Shown: positions 42,534-50,866 of the stretch, one piece after another
Layout of the letters: each line of letters begins with the position of its first letter
How positions within the stretch are numbered: the stretch's first letter is position 1
NCBI RefSeq assembly: GCF_042665075.1
Contig: NZ_JBHTBR010000005.1
Span: 744,001 to 808,000, forward strand
From: Hirschia litorea
GTDB lineage: Bacteria > Pseudomonadota > Alphaproteobacteria > Caulobacterales > Hyphomonadaceae
Length of the DNA stretch: 64,000 nucleotides
Direction: 5' to 3'
Notes under the pieces: generated by a model
What the model was told of the DNA's origin: nothing
The model's input: the letters and a program-made list of their open reading frames with translations, nothing else
The model's database searches: none
Program-made: the position numbers and the translations under genes

Positions 42534-44234
42534 ATGTTCGAGAAGTTTGTGCCGGTAGATGTTCGACTCGCGCCGAACGGGAATTTTTTGTCAATCCCAT
42601 ATAATTTTCTAAATGCGTTGAGCGGCACAAAAGCCCTTATTGCGTGTTTGGTTCTAGGAGCTTTATCGAATCTCTCTTTTGCGCCATTAAACTTCTGGCC
42701 GATGATGATGATAAGTCTCGTCAGTTTTGTGTGGCTATTGGATGGGGCGACACGACAACCCAATGCTCGATCTGCTGCCTTCTGGCGGACGTTAGCCTTT
42801 GCGTTTGGTCAGTTTGGTGTGGGGTTTCACTGGGTTGCGTTTGCATTTCTTGTGGACCCTAAAGCGCATGCTGCTTTGGTGTGGCTCTCCTTGTTGCTCC
42901 CGCTTGGCCTCGCTTTTATTTGGGCTGTGATTGTACGAGTTGCATTCAATTTTTGGTGTCCTGGTCCTGCGCGGGTAATGTTATTTGCATTTACGATTTT
43001 CGCCGCTGAATGGACGAGGGGGCATTTATTTGGTGGATTTCCGTGGAATATCCCAGCCATGGTGTGGGCACCTGGTGGGGCGGTATCTCAAACCGCGTCA
43101 TTATTTGGTGTGTGGGGTCTGAGTGTTATTACAATCGTCCTTTTCTGCGCACCTGCCGCGCTGTGCGATGGGCGTACACAAGTTGGCACGAAAATGGGCG
43201 GAGTAGGGCGTGCAATGCCTGCTATTATCGCTGCTCTCCTCTTTGGTGCGGCATGGGGATGGGGCTCACACCGCATTGCTGATGCAGAGGATGGGGCGCT
43301 TGGCCCTATGGTGCGTCTCGTCGATGTAGGCGTTCCTCAGAGTGAGAAGTTTAAGCCCGAGGTGCGACAGCTCGTATTGCGTCGATATTTGCAACTCACT
43401 GAGCCTGATACGGGGAAGAATCCGCGCATAGTCATTTGGCCTGAAGGCGCATTGCCCTACGCATTATTGCAATATCCGGATGCGCTCGACCCTGTGTCAG
43501 AAAACCTTGGTGCACGCCGTTTGATTGTGGGTACAAGTTTTGTGAATCGCCAGTTCCATCCTGAGAGATGGTTTAATGCGCTCGCCGTTTTATCTCAGGA
43601 AAGTATGGTCGCTGAAGCGGTTTATTATAAGCACCGTTTAGTGCCTTTTGGCGAAATGGTGCCATTTCGCAAAATTGCCGCACGCTTGGGAATTGGGGCG
43701 TTACAGCAAATCGCGGAAGCTGGTTTTTATGCTGGACCCAAGCCTGCTCCGGTATCGGTCGAAGGCGTACCAGATTTTCAACCTCTTATCTGTTATGAAG
43801 CCCTCTTCCCGGGGCTGCTACCAAAACGAGATCAAGAAAAAGACCTCTCTGGTGTTGCAAAAGATATGTCTTTTGAGAGGGCTGATTGGATCGTGAATAT
43901 ATCAATTGATGCATGGTTTGGCCCATTATGGGCTCCTGCACAGCATTTTGAACATGCAAAATATCGCGCAATTGAGGAAGGTTTGCCTATGGCGCGTGTA
44001 GCGTCTCGAGGCGTTTCAGGTCTTGTGGATGGGTATGGACGTGTGACAGCTTTGGCCACTTCTCCAGATTTTGATAAATATCCAGAAGATCCAAAAGGTT
44101 GGAAAGCGCGAATACTGGACGCTCATATTCCTACTGCACTTTTACCTACTTTATACAGTAGATACCGTGAGTTGTTTTTGATTTTTATGCTATCTATTCT
44201 ACTTGTGGGTTGGATTAGTTTGCCAAGAAATTGA
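42534..44234 (+). CDS. lnt: Apolipoprotein N-acyltransferase Lnt
   Basis: Lnt (566 aa) adds the third acyl chain to lipoproteins in the inner membrane. About six transmembrane segments occupy the first 240 residues. The carbon-nitrogen hydrolase domain has the catalytic triad Glu in VIWPEGALPY, Lys in YYKHRLVPFGEMVPF and Cys in LICYEALFPGL. A C-terminal helix (LFLIFMLSILLVGWISL) anchors the end. Length is slightly above the E. coli protein's 512. It is the last gene of the miaB-lnt run. Confidence 0.96.
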   Translation: MFEKFVPVDVRLAPNGNFLSIPYNFLNALSGTKALIACLVLGALSNLSFAPLNFWPMMMISLVSFVWLLDGATRQPNARSAAFWRTLAFAFGQFGVGFHWVAFAFLVDPKAHAALVWLSLLLPLGLAFIWAVIVRVAFNFWCPGPARVMLFAFTIFAAEWTRGHLFGGFPWNIPAMVWAPGGAVSQTASLFGVWGLSVITIVLFCAPAALCDGRTQVGTKMGGVGRAMPAIIAALLFGAAWGWGSHRIADAEDGALGPMVRLVDVGVPQSEKFKPEVRQLVLRRYLQLTEPDTGKNPRIVIWPEGALPYALLQYPDALDPVSENLGARRLIVGTSFVNRQFHPERWFNALAVLSQESMVAEAVYYKHRLVPFGEMVPFRKIAARLGIGALQQIAEAGFYAGPKPAPVSVEGVPDFQPLICYEALFPGLLPKRDQEKDLSGVAKDMSFERADWIVNISIDAWFGPLWAPAQHFEHAKYRAIEEGLPMARVASRGVSGLVDGYGRVTALATSPDFDKYPEDPKGWKARILDAHIPTALLPTLYSRYRELFLIFMLSILLVGWISLPRN

Positions 44235-44348
44235 GACTTTAGGTTGACATTCTCGTCTACATACGATGGAAAATGGGGTTCGAGCTAGGGTTTTCCCTAT
44301 GTTTCTTTCACGCTGTTTTGGGGACGGCGTTTTTAAAAAGTGTGATGG

Positions 44349-44768
44349 ATGTCTGAAAATAAGTTACCAAATACTATAGATAAGCATGTCGGAAGACGTG
44401 TACGTTGGCGTCGACGTGAGTTGAACTTTAGTCAAGAGAAACTAGGGGAACTTCTTGGTCTAACTTTCCAGCAAATCCAAAAATACGAAAAAGGTGTAAA
44501 CCGTATTTCAGCAGGTCGTCTGTTTGAAATGTCTCGTGTTCTGGATACGACGATTACATATTTCTTCATGGGTGTTGAAGAAATGGACGAAGCGATGAAC
44601 CGCACATTCGCTGAGAATGATAAAGATCAGGCGCTAACAGGCCTTATTGATGCGGATGCTGTGGATTTAGTCGTTGCATTCCAATCAATTCCAGACCCAA
44701 AATTGCGTCAATCAATTCTAACTATGGTTCGCAATTCCGCTGAAGCTTTCGCAGATACGACAGCTTAA
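44349..44768 (+). CDS. XRE-family regulator (PraR-like)
   Basis: This 139-aa Cro/C1-type regulator carries a helix-turn-helix at about 10-65 (VGRRVRWRRRELNFSQEKLG, LGLTFQQIQKYEKGVNRISA). A helical extension (YFFMGVEEMDEAM...) ends in SAEAFADTTA. This form is shared with PraR-type alphaproteobacterial regulators that affect biofilm, quorum sensing or cell-cycle-linked genes. Its own targets are unknown. The ATG at 44349 is in a short GTGATGGATG context without a clear ribosome site. Confidence 0.85.
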   Translation: MSENKLPNTIDKHVGRRVRWRRRELNFSQEKLGELLGLTFQQIQKYEKGVNRISAGRLFEMSRVLDTTITYFFMGVEEMDEAMNRTFAENDKDQALTGLIDADAVDLVVAFQSIPDPKLRQSILTMVRNSAEAFADTTA

Positions 44769-44790
44769 GTTTTTGCATTAAACAATTCCT

Positions 44791-44845
44791 CCTTGCGTTT
44801 AGCGTTGAATAGATCGATTTTTTATTCAATGTTTTGAACGCAAGG
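44791..44845. repeat. Long imperfect inverted repeat between the PraR-like gene and tRNA-Arg
   Basis: CCTTGCGTT (44791-44799) pairs with AACGCAAGG (44837-44845), and GTTGAAT (44804-44810) pairs with ATTCAAT (44824-44830, one wobble). The loop holds a T-run. It could act as the terminator of the regulator gene, although the T-run is in the loop and not after the stem. Confidence 0.45.
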
Positions 44846-44892
44846 ATGTGTTGATTCTTGGCGCATTAAATGCCAAACAAACCAGCGTGACT

Positions 44893-44969
44893 GCACCCAT
44901 AGCTCAGCTGGATAGAGCGCTGCCCTCCGAAGGCAGAGGTCAGAGGTTCGAATCCTCTTGGGTGCGCCA
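44893..44969 (+). tRNA. tRNA-Arg (CCG)
   Basis: The 77-nt gene has a 7-bp acceptor stem (GCACCCA/TGGGTGC), a D-arm GCTC/GAGC, and an anticodon stem CTGCC/GGCAG with loop CTCCGAA, giving anticodon CCG. The T-arm is AGAGG-TTCGAAT-CCTCT, and the CCA end is encoded. The 3' end (44953-44969) is the attachment site of an integrated element that follows it. Confidence 0.97.
44953..44969 (+). repeat. attL core within the tRNA-Arg 3' end
   Basis: TCCTCTTGGGTGCGCCA here corresponds to TCCTCTTGGGTGCACCA at 56016-56032 (16/17 identical, the first 13 uninterrupted). The tRNA stays intact on the integrase side, as usual for tRNA-targeting islands. Confidence 0.85.
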
Positions 44970-45083
44970 CTCTCCTGTTTCACCGTATTCTACAGTGTTT
45001 CAATATTTGCTGTATTTCCCTATTATATAAGGTATTTTTGTCTTAGCGTGATGCATGGTGTCTCACTATATCTCGTGCTAATA

Positions 45084-45103
45084 TGTACATAATTTTGTAT
45101 ATA
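45084..45103 (+). repeat. Possible integrase arm-type site, left
   Basis: TGTACATA-ATTT-TGTATATA is nearly repeated at 55938-55957 as TGTATATA-ATTC-TGTATATA (18/20 identical). Each copy is a tandem pair of TGTAYATA spaced 12 bp apart, located inside each end of the element. Another TGTACACA overlaps the integrase start. Confidence 0.5.
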
Positions 45104-45122
45104 TTGGGGATTTTATGTACAC

Positions 45123-46283
45123 ATGGTTGCAAGAAATAAGCTAACAGATCGAAAAATTAAAGCCTTGAAGGATGGAACTCATGGTGATGGTGCTGGGCTT
45201 TATATCCGAATCAATCATCAAAATAGTAAGCAGTGGATCTATCGGTATAACTATATGAAGAAACCTAAAGTCATAGGATTGGGTTCGTATCCTGACATTT
45301 CTTTACAAGATGCTAGAAAGCTCCGTGATGTATGGGCAAGCGAGGTCGCTGCTGGCAGAAACCCAGTAGATATCAAGGCAAAACAACGCACAACATTGAG
45401 TGTAGGTGTAGATGCGAAGTTGTTGAAGAATGTCGTGTATAGAACATTTGAATCTAAGAAAGCGACTTTGCAGGAAAAGGGCAGGAATGGGGAGTGGGTA
45501 TCTCAACTGACTAATCATGTTTTGCCAACCCTTGGAGATAAGAGCGTTGAGGAACTAACTCAACATGATATTAATGACGTCCTTCAGTCTATATGGAAAA
45601 GTAAGCCTGTGACTGCTAAGAAAGCTATTGGCCGATTAAAAATCTGTCTTGAGTATTCTGAAAGTTTGGGGTTCGACGTGGATGTCGATATTATTCGAAA
45701 AGCAAAACACATACTCGGTCCTCAACCCAAAAAAGAAGAACACTTGCCGAGTATGGCGTGGAAGGACGTGCCTGATTTTTATGCATCTTTGACAAATAGC
45801 AACCATACTCATCTGGGGCTACGCTTTTTAATTCTGAATGTTGGTGCAAGAACTAACCCTGTTCGTCATTTAAAATTAGAACAAATAGAAAATGGATTGT
45901 GGAGAATTCCCGCTGCAATGATGAAGTCTAATAAGCCGTTTGTTATGCCACTCTCTGTACAAAGTTTAGAAATTTTAGATGAGTTAAAACCTCTTATAAG
46001 AAACGGATTAGTCTTTCCAAACTCAAGAGGTACAAAAGTAGTATCCGAAAATATATTCAGTAAATATATGAGAGTTGACCGAGGACTGACTGTCGTTCCT
46101 CATGGTTTTCGATCGTCCTTCCGTACATGGGCATTGGATAACGGACATGACCGAGTTATAGCTGAAATGTGTATGGCACATAAAGTTTTTGGTGAGGTGG
46201 AGGGAGCTTACATCAAGAGTGATGCTTTGGAAAAGAGACGTGAATTGATGCAAGAATGGTCAGATTACGTCTGCAGAGCATAA
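45123..46283 (+). CDS. int: P4-type tyrosine integrase
   Basis: This 386-aa site-specific recombinase has an arm-binding DUF4102 domain (LTDRKIKALKDGTHGDGAGL, IGLGSYPDISLQDARKLRD), a SAM-like core-binding domain, and a catalytic domain. The catalytic domain contains an Arg in NVGARTNPVRHLKLE, HGFRSSFRTWA (H-x2-R), and a C-terminal HKVFGEVEGAY with the nucleophilic Tyr. It lies 153 bp from tRNA-Arg(CCG), in the same direction, as expected for an integrase targeting that tRNA. Confidence 0.94.
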   Translation: MVARNKLTDRKIKALKDGTHGDGAGLYIRINHQNSKQWIYRYNYMKKPKVIGLGSYPDISLQDARKLRDVWASEVAAGRNPVDIKAKQRTTLSVGVDAKLLKNVVYRTFESKKATLQEKGRNGEWVSQLTNHVLPTLGDKSVEELTQHDINDVLQSIWKSKPVTAKKAIGRLKICLEYSESLGFDVDVDIIRKAKHILGPQPKKEEHLPSMAWKDVPDFYASLTNSNHTHLGLRFLILNVGARTNPVRHLKLEQIENGLWRIPAAMMKSNKPFVMPLSVQSLEILDELKPLIRNGLVFPNSRGTKVVSENIFSKYMRVDRGLTVVPHGFRSSFRTWALDNGHDRVIAEMCMAHKVFGEVEGAYIKSDALEKRRELMQEWSDYVCRA

Positions 46284-46425
46284 CAAAAACAATATTTATG
46301 GTGGTTTATTTTTAGTAAAAACTATCTTTGGTTGTATTTTTGTGGTGGAATTAAGGTATTTTTGAGATATATTCATAGTTTTATGCCATATTCCCCTATT
46401 TGGAGAATTTCAGGGGTCGCCCAAC

Positions 46426-46477
46426 CCTAAATACTAACGTCTCATGATGATGTGAGGCATTTCACTTGGTATTTAGG
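46426..46477 (+). promoter_or_regulatory. Inverted repeat overlapping the alpA ribosome binding site
   Basis: CCTAAATAC (46426-46434) is a perfect complement of GTATTTAGG (46469-46477). Between them lies a second short hairpin (TCTCA/TGAG around TGATGATG). The 3' arm overlaps the AGGAGA ribosome site (46475-46480) of the AlpA-type gene. In RNA this could sequester the site; in DNA it could be an operator. Confidence 0.5.
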
Positions 46478-46485
46478 AGAAATGT

Positions 46486-46692
46486 ATGGACGATAAACTA
46501 ATCACAATTAACGAAGTTTGCCAGCGATTTAATATAAACCGATCAACATACTATCGTTGGATCAAGGAAAACCCAGAATTTCCAAAGCCAATTGTCTTAA
46601 ATAAAAATTCCAAACGGTTTCGTCTTAGTGAAATAAAGGAATTTGAAGAGGCTCGACGCTGTTCTGTCTCTAATTCGCAAGCTCTACATTAG
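46486..46692 (+). CDS. AlpA-family regulator/excisionase
   Basis: The 68-aa protein has a MerR-like winged helix typical of AlpA and Xis proteins: LITINEVCQRFNINRSTYYR, WIKENPEFPKPIVLNKN, then KRFRLSEIKEFEEAR. AlpA activates excision of P4-like elements. The ribosome site is embedded in an inverted repeat. The next gene follows 10 bp after its stop. Confidence 0.88.
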   Translation: MDDKLITINEVCQRFNINRSTYYRWIKENPEFPKPIVLNKNSKRFRLSEIKEFEEARRCSVSNSQALH

Positions 46693-46702
46693 GAGTGTGC
46701 AA

Positions 46703-47227
46703 ATGTTAGATACAGGATATTATCCAAAAGAGTGTGAGTTTGCATTGAGAAGGATGTATACTCAAAGACTAATGGCTTTAAGACCAAATATCTTCCTTAC
46801 GATCAAATTGTTTGAGTACAAGGTTGATATTGCTCCTGAGCGCTTATTGGAGCGCCGCGGAGAGGATTTTGATCGTCTTCACATAGAGGTCTTCAATAGA
46901 ATAGATAGGCTATTGTACGGAGCTCGACATCACAAATTGCAGGATGAAAGTAAATTTGGTTACTTTTGTAGGTTGGAAACAAAAGACAAACGATACTTTC
47001 GGGTTAACCCTCACTATCATATTCTGATGAGTTTCTCGCCAGACGAACTAATAAAGTTTCAACAACAATGGCCGTCAATACACGAGAGTTTGATTAAACT
47101 ACTGAACGCCCGTGGATTTTCGCCCGAGATTGTTTGCTTAGATCATGATGGAGATAACCTTAGTTATTCCGTTAAGCACCCTCTTACCGACTTACTGAGA
47201 ATGTATGACAGGAACCTACCTGAGTAG
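46703..47227 (+). CDS. Small Rep-like protein with HUH-type motifs
   Basis: The 174-aa product is not a family I can name with certainty, but it carries the three landmarks of single-Tyr rolling-circle Reps. They are FLTIKL (31-36, motif I-like), PHYHIL (His104-x-His106, the HUH metal site) and YSVK (155-158, motif III-like). Inovirus Gp2/YagK-type proteins share such an arrangement. It could initiate replication of the excised element. AGGAG lies 7 nt before the ATG at 46703; the longer frame from 46643 overlaps alpA. Confidence 0.6.
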   Translation: MLDTGYYPKECEFALRRMYTQRLMALRPNIFLTIKLFEYKVDIAPERLLERRGEDFDRLHIEVFNRIDRLLYGARHHKLQDESKFGYFCRLETKDKRYFRVNPHYHILMSFSPDELIKFQQQWPSIHESLIKLLNARGFSPEIVCLDHDGDNLSYSVKHPLTDLLRMYDRNLPE

Positions 47228-47401
47228 GTTCATTTGTTAGCGTCGCCGGTGAGCCAGTCTCAAGGTGACTTATGATCAAAAATAGTATGTTTTTGACTGG
47301 GTGTAAAATCAACATCCAGTGTTTGTTATGCGAATTTTTTGAATACTTAATAAAGTAAATAACATCAAAAGCGCTGACACATGTGAGGTTCGAAATTTGT
47401 A

Positions 47402-47419
47402 CATAAAGTCAACTTTATG
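47402..47419. repeat. Short palindrome between the Rep-like gene and hsdR
   Basis: CATAAAG-TCAA-CTTTATG forms a 7-bp hairpin in the 213-bp gap between the convergent genes, preceded by TGTACATA at 47398-47405. It may be a transcription end point; no T-run is visible. Confidence 0.3.
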
Positions 47420-47440
47420 GAGACTTTGCCGAAGGCCATG

Positions 47441-50400
47441 TTAGTTAGAGTTTTCATCTATTCGTTTTACTGCATTTTCATTGATAGCGCTGATGAGTTT
47501 TACAACTTTTAAGCTATCTTCATCACTGAAAAGTCCTGATAAGCCCTGTTCATCAATGTTTGTGAAGGGTGTCTCGAACATTACTTTAGGTTCCATCACA
47601 CCATTCTGAGTTAGGTATCTTATAATCTGATTTAGGAATGTTATTTGGTCAGGCATAAGGGAGGCTTTATTGAGAAAACCTTCAAACGCTTTTGTTGCAG
47701 CAGTTTTGTTCAAGCCAACGACTGATCTAACAAGTATACCTAGAGGTTTACCATCAAATAGTTCTTCGTATTTCTCACGAGAAATTGGACCATCTTCACT
47801 AAAAAGAATGTCTTCCAGTGCTGAAATATCTGTCTGTGTGAGGGGGGAATTGTTCTGCAAACGACGGATTGTAATATGGTCACGATTGTTATTGATGAAG
47901 GTCTGAACTTGTTTGCGATAGTCAATGAAATCGGGACTAGGTTTTACAAAATCAACTTCTCTAACTACTCCCGTAATCTTATCCTGAAAGTCTGTGAACA
48001 CTAATGGTAATCTGCTTGAATTATCGATAAATTTTATCAAGTCACGTAGCCGAAGACGAGTATTTTCCAAACGCTGATAAGATACTTCTTTCCACCATTC
48101 ATCTTGTTGTATTGATTTAATCAACTCAATCTCAGCATTAACGAGGGGAATTGCGTCTTTCATCTCTAGATCAGAGGCAATCTTTCTGATGTTTAAGATG
48201 TACTTGGCTTGGGTACTATTTTTCTTAAGAATCGCTAGCTGAAGGTTCAAAATTAATAAATCCAAACGTCTCGCATATTCTTCGTCATTATCAGTGTAGG
48301 GGAGACCACTTAAAACATTAACGAGCGTTTTTTCATCTGACTTTGAGATTGAATTCCAATTGCTTCGGTTTTTGAAATGTTCGACGTCCTTTCTATGCTT
48401 TCTTACTATGAAGTTATCAACGTTTAAGAGCTTTACGCAGTCGTTCAATTGGTTTTTAAGGTCATTTGTAAGCTCTGGTTCAATATCCCTCTCAGTAAGT
48501 CCAGAAATTAATTCTAGACGGTTATTAAAGATCTTCTGCTTCAATGAGTCCTGAGTTTTACTCTCAAACCCTTCAGGGTTCGCATCGAAGAACTCTAAGT
48601 TTTGACAGAGGTCGAAGATGAGGAACTCTTTCTTGTCTACACCAGGGAAAAACAAGTCTTCACATAAGCGAGTTCCTCGTCCGACCATTTGCCAGAACTT
48701 AGTTTTGGATTTAACAATTTTGAAGAAAACTAAGTTCACTACTTCTGGAACATCAATTCCTGTATCCATCATATCAACAGACACAGCTATATGTGGATTT
48801 TTGTCCTTGCCTTCAAAGTCTTCAATAAGGCTTTGAGCATACTTTGTTGTATAATCAATCTTCTGACAAAACTTGCCAGCGAGTTTAGGATATTGTGCAT
48901 CAAACCTATCAACGATGAATTGAGCATGCTTGTTGTTCTTTGCGAAGATAATGGTTTTTCCAAGTCTGTCGCCACCTTCAACCTTGATTCCGTGTTCTAT
49001 TAGATAAGCGAGGGCTTTATCTACTGTATTTGCGTTGAAAAGCCATTGATTGAGTGCCGTCGAACTTATCTCTTCAACAAGTTCACCTGTTTCATCATCA
49101 TAGAACTCTTCTTGAGCTTCGTATTCTTCCTGTTCCTCGGGGGAAAGGTCATTATATTTCACGCCTTCCCTCATGAAGCGGAAGGGAATTGATAAAGCTT
49201 TGGGAGGGACTAAGAATCCGTCTGCTACTGCTTCATCCAGATCGTAGGCGAAAGTCGGTAATTTATCTTCAAGTTCGAAAAGTTTATAAGTGTTGCGATC
49301 GATATCCACTTTGGGAGTGGCTGTCAGTCCAACTAGAAAGCTATCGAAATAATCAAAGATTGCTCCATATTTTTGATAGACTGACCTGTGCGCTTCATCG
49401 ACAAAAATTAGATCAAAGTGTCCGACACTGAAGCTCTCTTTGTTTTCACCCTTTTTGCTACCATCTATGAGGTTCATCATAGTAGGGTATGTGGAGAAGA
49501 TAACCCGTGCATTGGTGGGATCTTCATTCTTACTTTTTTCAAGAAGACTAGCCACATTGTAGTCTTGTAAGATTTTGTTGAAGTTCTTCTTAGCCTGTTT
49601 CACTAATGAAACTCTGTCTGCTAAGAATAGCACCTTTCTTATCCAACCTGCTCGCATCATCATATCTACGATCGAAATGGATAGGCGGGTTTTGCCTGTA
49701 CCCGTTGCCATTACAATCAGAGCTTTGCGTTTACGTTGTTCTCCGAAAGCATCCATCACACGGGCGGCGGCTTCAACTTGGTATTTGCGTCCCGCAATAT
49801 CAGGGTTGTGTTGGATCGTTCTTAAGTCTGTTTGACGGGCAGGGCGTTGTTTGATCTTCCACTGCAACTCATCTTGTGTAGCAAACCCATTTACTTCACG
49901 CGGAGGATAAAAGATATCATCCCATATTTTTGTGGTGTATCCATTTGAGTAATAGATCACGGGACGCTGCCCAAATTGTTGCTCTAAGCAATCTGCATAA
50001 AGTTCCGCTTGGCGTTTCCCAGCTTCTGGATCAACTTTCGTTTTCTTAGCTTCCACGAGAGCAACGGGCTTACCATTGCTACCCCAAAGCACATAATCGA
50101 CTTTTCCTCGTCCTGTGCGCTCCCCTGAGGACGTAGGCATGCCTGTAACCTCATACTCTTCTACATTTTCAGCTTTGGGATCCCAGCCAGCTTCCCTGAG
50201 CATAACGTCGATCATGAGCTCACGAGTTTGACTTTCAGAATACTCGTCAGAACCAATCGACTTTTTATTCTTAGTTTTTATTTTTTGAAGCTTTTCCAGT
50301 TCAGCTTTTAGGGCAGAAAGTTCAGCTTCGGTTTGGGTCAGTTTCTCCTTTGCTTTTTGTTCTGCCATATCTTTGGCTTTGAACATAGCAATGACGTTTG

Positions 50401-50854
50401 AGTGCTTTTCAGCATCTGATTTTGGGATGAGATTTTGTTGGAAAGGTGTGGGTGTTTCAACTACGTCTTGGGAGTACATGCGGACTACCCAAGTTAGGAA
50501 TTGATGCAAACCTGTAACAGCGTTCATAGATTCTTGTGCTGAAAGGTTTTGATCATCATGGGCGGCTAGGTTTCCTAGCTTTTGGATAAACCGCAAATCA
50601 TTGAACAAGCCATAAGGAAGCTGTCCTCGAAATGATCTCTCGTGAATCATGGTTGATAGCGTGACCTTGTAAGGTGCTTTCAAAGAGCTATCATTTTTGT
50701 AGATCCACTTCAGACAAATTTCCAAAGTCCGGCGAGCATAAAGAGCCGCCGCTCGTGGATCGTTGTTTGCATACTTTTCAGCTGATTTTGCGTCCTCTAA
50801 AAGAAACGTCCAATTACCTGATAAAAATGTAAAATTCCCCATACCCATACCCAT
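47441..50854 (-). CDS. hsdR: Type I restriction enzyme, endonuclease/translocase subunit HsdR
   Basis: HsdR (1,137 aa) translocates and cleaves DNA lacking host methylation. An N-terminal DUF4145-like domain (about 1-130, RRTLEICLKWIY) is followed by a coiled coil. The HsdR_N nuclease core (VDYVLW ... ALVEAKKT, a PD-(D/E)xK pattern) comes next, then the SF2 motor with Walker A ATGTGKTRLS, DEAH box FVDEAHRS, and motif VI QMVGRGTRL. The N-terminal MGMGMG comes from three tandem ATGGGT/ATGGGG units, which leaves three possible start codons (50854, 50848, 50842). It lies 12 bp after hsdS. Confidence 0.95.
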   Translation of the reverse strand: MGMGMGNFTFLSGNWTFLLEDAKSAEKYANNDPRAAALYARRTLEICLKWIYKNDSSLKAPYKVTLSTMIHERSFRGQLPYGLFNDLRFIQKLGNLAAHDDQNLSAQESMNAVTGLHQFLTWVVRMYSQDVVETPTPFQQNLIPKSDAEKHSNVIAMFKAKDMAEQKAKEKLTQTEAELSALKAELEKLQKIKTKNKKSIGSDEYSESQTRELMIDVMLREAGWDPKAENVEEYEVTGMPTSSGERTGRGKVDYVLWGSNGKPVALVEAKKTKVDPEAGKRQAELYADCLEQQFGQRPVIYYSNGYTTKIWDDIFYPPREVNGFATQDELQWKIKQRPARQTDLRTIQHNPDIAGRKYQVEAAARVMDAFGEQRKRKALIVMATGTGKTRLSISIVDMMMRAGWIRKVLFLADRVSLVKQAKKNFNKILQDYNVASLLEKSKNEDPTNARVIFSTYPTMMNLIDGSKKGENKESFSVGHFDLIFVDEAHRSVYQKYGAIFDYFDSFLVGLTATPKVDIDRNTYKLFELEDKLPTFAYDLDEAVADGFLVPPKALSIPFRFMREGVKYNDLSPEEQEEYEAQEEFYDDETGELVEEISSTALNQWLFNANTVDKALAYLIEHGIKVEGGDRLGKTIIFAKNNKHAQFIVDRFDAQYPKLAGKFCQKIDYTTKYAQSLIEDFEGKDKNPHIAVSVDMMDTGIDVPEVVNLVFFKIVKSKTKFWQMVGRGTRLCEDLFFPGVDKKEFLIFDLCQNLEFFDANPEGFESKTQDSLKQKIFNNRLELISGLTERDIEPELTNDLKNQLNDCVKLLNVDNFIVRKHRKDVEHFKNRSNWNSISKSDEKTLVNVLSGLPYTDNDEEYARRLDLLILNLQLAILKKNSTQAKYILNIRKIASDLEMKDAIPLVNAEIELIKSIQQDEWWKEVSYQRLENTRLRLRDLIKFIDNSSRLPLVFTDFQDKITGVVREVDFVKPSPDFIDYRKQVQTFINNNRDHITIRRLQNNSPLTQTDISALEDILFSEDGPISREKYEELFDGKPLGILVRSVVGLNKTAATKAFEGFLNKASLMPDQITFLNQIIRYLTQNGVMEPKVMFETPFTNIDEQGLSGLFSDEDSLKVVKLISAINENAVKRIDENSN

Positions 50855-50866
50855 ATTCTACTCAGA

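Noticed and set aside
44235..44348. Strong promoter upstream of the PraR-like gene
   Set aside because: A TTGACA is present near 44253 but no convincing -10 lies at the right spacing.
46482..46496. Four-codon leader peptide overlapping the alpA start
   Set aside because: ATG-TAT-GGA-CGA-TAA is too close to the ribosome site and overlaps alpA; a chance reading.
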